Assembly: GCA_017302295.1 (NCBI GenBank)
Contig: JAFLDS010000009.1
Location: forward strand, 101,123-165,122
DNA from: Thauera sp.
GTDB taxonomy: Bacteria; Pseudomonadota; Gammaproteobacteria; Burkholderiales; Rhodocyclaceae
Direction: 5' to 3'
DNA length: 64,000 nucleotides
Below, piece after piece: positions 60,901 through 64,000 of the stretch. A program made the position numbers and the translations under genes. The notes beneath the pieces are model-generated. The model saw nothing but the letters and a program-made list of their open reading frames with translations, had not been told where the DNA came from and did no database searches. Positions within the stretch are counted from its first letter, which is position 1, and each line of letters opens with the position of its first letter.

Positions 60901-62447
60901 TCGAGGTACTCGCAGCAGGTTCGAAGGAACAGTGGGTTCTCGAACTCCCTCGCCAGATTTGGAGAGCTCGGTCGCACGATGCCACGGGGATCGAGGTAGG
61001 CCTTTGCTGCGGCGCCGGCGTGGCCGGCAAAGCCGGGGTGCACAACGTGCTCAAGGCCCTCCAGGGGGAGGAAGTGGAAATACGTGCTGCGCACGGTCAG
61101 CACCAGCGCCAACCGAGGGAGTTTTTGAACCATCCGGATGAACCCCGGCAGGCGCGACTCCCAAAGTGCAATGCCCTGCCGCTCGTTGAGGGCGTCTATG
61201 GCTAGCACTGTCCGGCAGTCGGCGGCCTCTGCTGCAGCGTCGAGCGCGCCTAGGAAGTCTGCGGTTGTTATCTGGGACAGGTCCAGCTGGCCTCGGATTT
61301 GCTCCCAGGGGTCACCATCGGTAAGGCTTCCGCCGAGAATCAGAACAAAGGGGTGGCCTGCCTCAAGCAGCTTGTGGCCGAAGTCAGCAATAAGGTGCGA
61401 TTTTCCGATGCCGCCGGGACCAGAGATGACCAGCTCGCGCTTGTTCATGAGCTGCCAGCGCACGCTCGTAATCTCCTCGTTGACATGGTCCACCGCCGAA
61501 TAGAGGTCGAACAGATCCTTGCGGACGATGTAGCGGCTCTTCTCGGGGACCTTGTCCTCAACCTCGGTCAGCGCCTCGGAGATGCTGTCGACTGCTGTAG
61601 TCGCCAGGGTTGCCCAGCGCTCCAGTGGCACGGGCGCTTCCAAGGCCACGGGAGGGCCGGCAAGGTCTTGTAGCAGCGACTCGCAGGTTTGTCGTACTCG
61701 GTCGGCAGCAGACGATAGCTTTTCGCGCGACAACCTACCGACCGCGCCGTCCATCTTGTACGTAATCTCGGCTGCCCAGCTCGCTGGCACTGCTAGCAAT
61801 TCAGGGTTACGTGCCACTGCTTGCAAGGCCTGCTGGATGGGCAGCTCCACGTGGCTTTCGGGGCTGTAGCGCTCACCGAGGTTGTGGCGCTGCACGTCGA
61901 ACTTGTCGCGGAACCAGGCCGAGGTGAACCGGACGGTGTCGAACCAGTAGCGTGCACGTCCAGAGTAAGCCGAGTCGTCGCGCCCCAGTCGTTCGGCGAT
62001 GCTCGATGCGCTCCAGAGTTCGATTTCGATGGTGCGGCCCTTGGCGGCTGCGTCGTCGATGCTCTTCTCGCGCCACTTTTCGTAGCGCTGAACTTCGCTG
62101 GCCTTCTTGCCAGACCGGTTGTCACGCAGATCGATAGGCAAGCAAACGACAAATGCCTTCAACTGCGGATGGGAGCTGAGCGCACGCTGCAGCGAGTCGC
62201 TCAGGTTGTCTACTTGCCCGTCATCAAAACTGTTGATGAAGTACTTCGCTTGCCAGCCAACCTCGTGCCCGTCCGCGTAGGTCCGGTAGCACTCGAGGCC
62301 TTGGTCTGCCCCCGGACCTTTTCGGATGAACCGGGATCCCTTCGCCGGGTCCTCCAGGGCGGCCAGCTGACAGCAGAGCTCTTCGAAACCGCCGTTTTGC
62401 GTTCCGCGATGTTCCCGAATACGTTTGAAGTCCAAGGTCAATGCCAA
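57966..62447 (-). CDS. Large STAND-type NTPase with N-terminal PD-(D/E)XK-like nuclease (Avs-like)
   Basis: About 1493 residues. The start is taken as TTG at 62445-62447, five bases after GGGAGG (62453-62458); there is no better ATG, and residues upstream to 62699 look non-coding. N-terminal domain: NGGFEELCCQLA (Glu), GADQGLEC (Asp48) and VGWQAKYF (Gln-x-Lys68), the Mrr/Cap4-type nuclease pattern. STAND ATPase: Walker A SGPGGIGKS (343-350), Walker B TVLAIDALNE (413-422), sensor LVLTVRS (448-454). About 1000 further residues are helical, ending in a beta-rich C-terminal part. This is the architecture of Avs antiviral NTPases, in which the C-terminal half senses a phage protein and releases the nuclease. 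Subtype not assigned. Confidence 0.78.
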   Translation of the reverse strand: MALTLDFKRIREHRGTQNGGFEELCCQLAALEDPAKGSRFIRKGPGADQGLECYRTYADGHEVGWQAKYFINSFDDGQVDNLSDSLQRALSSHPQLKAFVVCLPIDLRDNRSGKKASEVQRYEKWREKSIDDAAAKGRTIEIELWSASSIAERLGRDDSAYSGRARYWFDTVRFTSAWFRDKFDVQRHNLGERYSPESHVELPIQQALQAVARNPELLAVPASWAAEITYKMDGAVGRLSREKLSSAADRVRQTCESLLQDLAGPPVALEAPVPLERWATLATTAVDSISEALTEVEDKVPEKSRYIVRKDLFDLYSAVDHVNEEITSVRWQLMNKRELVISGPGGIGKSHLIADFGHKLLEAGHPFVLILGGSLTDGDPWEQIRGQLDLSQITTADFLGALDAAAEAADCRTVLAIDALNERQGIALWESRLPGFIRMVQKLPRLALVLTVRSTYFHFLPLEGLEHVVHPGFAGHAGAAAKAYLDPRGIVRPSSPNLAREFENPLFLRTCCEYLDTENLKQLPKGMDGVTAIFDFYLTAVTNKVQRELKLIPELKIPRKALEQFLEVCATHGDGGSLSMEDTIELLEGIHNSGSYRERSLFSAFLSEGVFTQDIEWQPGGGHKEVIRFTFERLSDHLRAQRLIGQIDRTDVEGSFRRAPLAAYFEPFESWRFAGVIEALAVQLPEEFGLELFDVLPKDAIDDPSLCDAFESSLAWRSPTAFTSRTVGWVEKLCEVTGRSKYDLMLLASTEPENQFNANWLHKDLWPRLMPQRDAAWSVFLAHDNLAEGGAVASLIDWAWEVDPNEVDEQRLSLAAVTLTWFLSTSNRAVRDRATKALVNLLSCKLGFAAALVDQFNDVDDLYITERLLAACYGASMQCADRARCGVLAVSVWKNYFGEDRRPPLNLMARDYAFGVLLYAQAAGQLPAEVDLDACRAKFKSEWPLEPVTEEELKKYQGKGYGDAICSSTNEHGDFGNYTLRSWLHDIVNVPRSLAGNTTKELFERWQNALLDKANREQQEAYLALRQLTVEYHQRPLHFSLTTKISGESERWAEIEQANQAFKDALSEELRTEYTEFAERHLLESTRMRDDNRRPSEVARGPVRRWICERAHQLGWTEELFDDFEGSGHISHDRMGKHRVERVGKKYQYIALAEATARMTDNLAMCSWEDDGKLRAFEPGPRGRDMKRDLDPSLLVRSTLETRWAATPVTWWTPSAPRLPSGDTDLLLAWVRVESDLCNDLGQIEVVSPDGERWLTVSGFRHWTVPGQSRRNHADAWSRISCLVTVLGSGSQLAKELLGRHRGDASRLWESGSVGSFLGEHGWRDTRQIELEQNISAGIKTPYAGIVESLTVEGNGNDNSVDDGFSLYLPSSGVIKVLDLHLRSGKAPEYVDAGGSLRWQDPSLHTRGAGAGVVSRDYFLSKLASAGLEPVWVLAGEKNVYPGQDVGVSTGGFGGSLYHTTTFTTEAGILRSLGTKTEFLAPSKDQLEMLKAR

Positions 62448-62938
62448 CGCAGCCTCCCTATTTACATTTGGGCGCTGTCCTGGCGTTACCCGGAGCGCCC
62501 CTTCCCTGGCGCGAAAGTGTACAGGCGAGATTGAACTGCAAACTTCCCTGCATCTGCTACTACCACCGGCAGCAACCGCTGCACTCCGGTCATTCGGGCG
62601 AAAAACCCGAACGGCTGTTGCGGGTCGTCTGGAGACAGCCACACTCGACTCGCAGCGCCCCCGCACCGATCCGGGGGCTGGAAGTCTCAGCCCGGCCATC
62701 AGCCGTCACTGGTCACCCAATCCGGATAGCAGTCATCCCGGCGAGGCGGTATGCTAGCGGCCTGTATGCCAGATCGGTCGCATCGTCCCGCAAAGCTGTT
62801 GGCTGCCGCTTTTCCTGCCTTGTTATTCTGTGTTTAGCGTAATTTCTACCACTAAACAGTAACTTGTAGAACACGTAGGCGTCACAGATGCGCCTGCAGT
62901 ACATTGCCGGCATCAGCAGTCAACCCACGGAGGCCCAG
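62448..62938. other. 491-base divergent intergenic region
   Basis: It separates the leftward NTPase from a rightward membrane-protein gene and must contain both promoters. TGTTTAG (62832-62838) and CTAAACA (62853-62859) form a 7-bp inverted repeat in AT-rich sequence near the rightward gene. No gene seen. The AT content is clearly higher on the right half than in the core genome. Confidence 0.5.
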
Positions 62939-63307
62939 ATGGATTCGCAAACGCGAGAGAGCATGAAGAAGGAACTTCTGGAAGCTTCAGGCGACTTTGG
63001 TCGCGGCGTTGGCCTCGGGGTCTTTGCTGTGTTGGGGTTTGCAGGCACACTTGTTCCTGCGATTGATATCTTGATGAAGTCCGAGAACACTTGGTACTGG
63101 CCAATCGGGGTGTTCGCCGCCCTCAGCGGCTACGCTGGATACCGTGTGAATGCCAGTCGAAGGAAGAACTTGGAACAGAAGTTTGCGACCTGGGACGACG
63201 ACGGACTCAAGTTTGCCCACGATAAAGTGCGTGAGAAGAGAATTCTCAGCAAGATTGCGACATATCTTCTCATTGCGGTTGTTGTGCTTTACTTCGTTCT
63301 TCGCTGA
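62939..63307 (+). CDS. Small membrane protein of unknown function
   Basis: 122 residues from the ATG at 62939, with ACGGAGG at 62926-62932. Three membrane helices: GVGLGVFAVLGFAGTLVPAI, WPIGVFAALSGYAGYRV and a C-terminal IATYLLIAVVVLYFVLR; the loop between helices 2 and 3 is charged. No family recognised. Base composition is lower in GC than the core genome, so recent acquisition is likely. It diverges from the NTPase and could be a partner or an unrelated cargo gene. Confidence 0.65.
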   Translation: MDSQTRESMKKELLEASGDFGRGVGLGVFAVLGFAGTLVPAIDILMKSENTWYWPIGVFAALSGYAGYRVNASRRKNLEQKFATWDDDGLKFAHDKVREKRILSKIATYLLIAVVVLYFVLR

Positions 63308-63439
63308 TCAACCTGTTGCCCAGTGACGCCCCTCAAGAAAAAAAACGATAAGTAGTCGATATGCAATGAACTGTTCTTGAACCAAAAGCGGGCGCGCAGT
63401 ATTTCTTGAAAAACGATTGGGAGCGTCAGCTGCGATGAC

Positions 63440-63471
63440 GCCTAACTCTTCGCTCAGCTCAAACGTTAGGT
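63440..63471. other. Short attC-like recombination site
   Basis: GCCTAAC (63440-63446) fits the integron R'' box R-Y-Y-Y-A-A-C, and GTTAGGT (63465-63471) fits the R' box G-T-T-R-R-R-Y; they are inverted copies. The inner part TTCGCTCA and GCTCAAAC resembles L boxes, but the central stem is missing, so this 32-base site may be a collapsed attC. It ends three bases before the next start codon, as in integron cassettes. Confidence 0.55.
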
Positions 63472-63474
63472 GCT

Positions 63475-63885
63475 ATGAGCTTCTCAGACACTCTCGGCGT
63501 CATTGGAATTGTGCTCGCGGTGATCGGTCTCGTGTATGCCGTCTATCAAGCGCGCGAGAAGAAGAGGCTCGAAGAGTACGTTCGCTCGCAAGCCTGGTAC
63601 ATCTATTCGAAGGCGAATAACGTAACGGGTATCGCCCAGGCCGGCCTGGGCGCATACAAGCAGGCGCACGCTCAGAATTTGAACACGCAAGTCTTGGAAC
63701 TCATGGCCAAAACAGACGCGTTTGGGCAAGACCTGTTCAAAGAGACAATTCGCCAAATCCAGCTGGCCGAGCCCGAGTTCACGCACAGCCAAATCGATGT
63801 GTGGGTGTCTGACGGAAAACTGGACGAAGACCACGCTGCTCTCTTCAAAGCACTCTGTGTGTCGAGCACCGCACCCAACGATTAA
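63475..63885 (+). CDS. Integron-cassette-type protein with N-terminal membrane anchor
   Basis: 136 residues from the ATG at 63475, only three bases after the attC-like R' box, with no strong ribosome site of its own. One N-terminal helix (TLGVIGIVLAVIGLVYAVYQ) is followed by a soluble helical domain (ARLE-type basic helix, then IRQIQLAEPEFTHSQIDVWV). The stop lies inside the next attC-like site. This position, small size and lower GC fit a gene cassette cargo. Function not recognised. Confidence 0.7.
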   Translation: MSFSDTLGVIGIVLAVIGLVYAVYQAREKKRLEEYVRSQAWYIYSKANNVTGIAQAGLGAYKQAHAQNLNTQVLELMAKTDAFGQDLFKETIRQIQLAEPEFTHSQIDVWVSDGKLDEDHAALFKALCVSSTAPND

Positions 63886-63935
63886 GGTTAGATCGTGATC
63901 GCGAAGCGAGCCACGATCTGAACCGGTTGTTGAAC
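63873..63935. other. attC-like recombination site (63 bases)
   Basis: ACCCAAC (63873-63879, R'' box R-Y-Y-Y-A-A-C) and GTTGAAC (63929-63935, R' box G-T-T-R-R-R-Y) enclose an imperfect hairpin: GGTT-AGATCGTG pairs with CACGATCT-G-AACC, leaving one unpaired G, as typical for attC. The loop is ATCGCGAAGCGAGC. The upstream gene's stop TAA is inside it. The rest of the window (63936-64000) shows no gene. Confidence 0.55.
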
Positions 63936-64000
63936 AAGCCCGGTCCGTCTCCCTGGAAATAGCTTTCTGTTCCCGAGCCCGGGATCGGGCCGGTAGGTCC

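Noticed and set aside
57781-62660. Direct repeats flanking the NTPase (CATTCGG-like segments near 57781 and 62591)
   Set aside because: Similarity is limited to about ten bases and does not extend, so an attachment-site pair is not supported.

Overview
The window is GC-rich chromosomal DNA from a betaproteobacterium, most likely a Rhodocyclales member of the Thauera/Azoarcus type. That placement is inferred from a monomeric NADP isocitrate dehydrogenase, an EarP/EF-P pair with the Arg32 form of EF-P, RdgC, a PiT transporter, and many large hybrid kinases and GGDEF proteins. No rRNA, transposase or complete prophage gene is visible. One tRNA, tRNA-Leu(GAG), is present.

Layout. (1) 1-12 kb is an accessory island: a FitAB-type PIN toxin/antitoxin pair with a strong operator dyad; a complete type I restriction operon hsdM-hsdS-hsdR carrying a DUF4160-DUF2442-DUF2442 cassette between hsdS and hsdR; a TacA/TacT-like DUF1778/GNAT pair; a perfect 15-bp inverted repeat; a DUF1016-like nuclease remnant; two membrane-protein genes; and a ribbon-helix-helix/RelE pair followed by a truncated Wadjet jetA (DUF3375). 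(2) 12-18 kb is housekeeping: a pseudouridine synthase, RidA-like protein, bacteriohemerythrin with an FNR-like site, GpmI and lipoproteins. (3) 18.5-30 kb is a signalling block: a solute-binding protein, three large hybrid histidine kinases and a response-regulator diguanylate cyclase. (4) 30-46 kb is mixed core: FUSC transporter, radical SAM protein, soluble PAS-PAS chemoreceptor, Icd, tRNA-Leu, PiT, diguanylate cyclase, AEC transporter, TerC and PrfC. (5) 46-54 kb holds RdgC, RsuA, EarP-EF-P, a glutaredoxin/CcdA fusion and a CorA-like protein, with two DnaA-box-rich intergenic stretches. (6) 54-64 kb is accessory again: a Fic protein behind five AATCGCGCCA operator repeats; a decayed antitoxin/toxin/2OG-oxygenase composite; a GST; a roughly 1,490-residue STAND-type NTPase with an N-terminal PD-(D/E)XK-like nuclease (Avs-like); a small membrane protein; and a small gene bounded by two attC-like sites that looks like an integron cassette.

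How the parts fit. Both ends carry anti-phage and addiction functions (type I R-M, four intact or decayed toxin-antitoxin pairs, Fic, Avs-like NTPase, Wadjet remnant), which fits two defence-island segments on either side of about 40 kb of core genes. The strongest candidates for something under-described are the Avs-like NTPase at 57966-62447, the DUF4160/DUF2442 cassette embedded in the hsd operon, the repeat-controlled Fic gene, and the solitary integron-type cassette. All functions are read from sequence features only; no database search was run.
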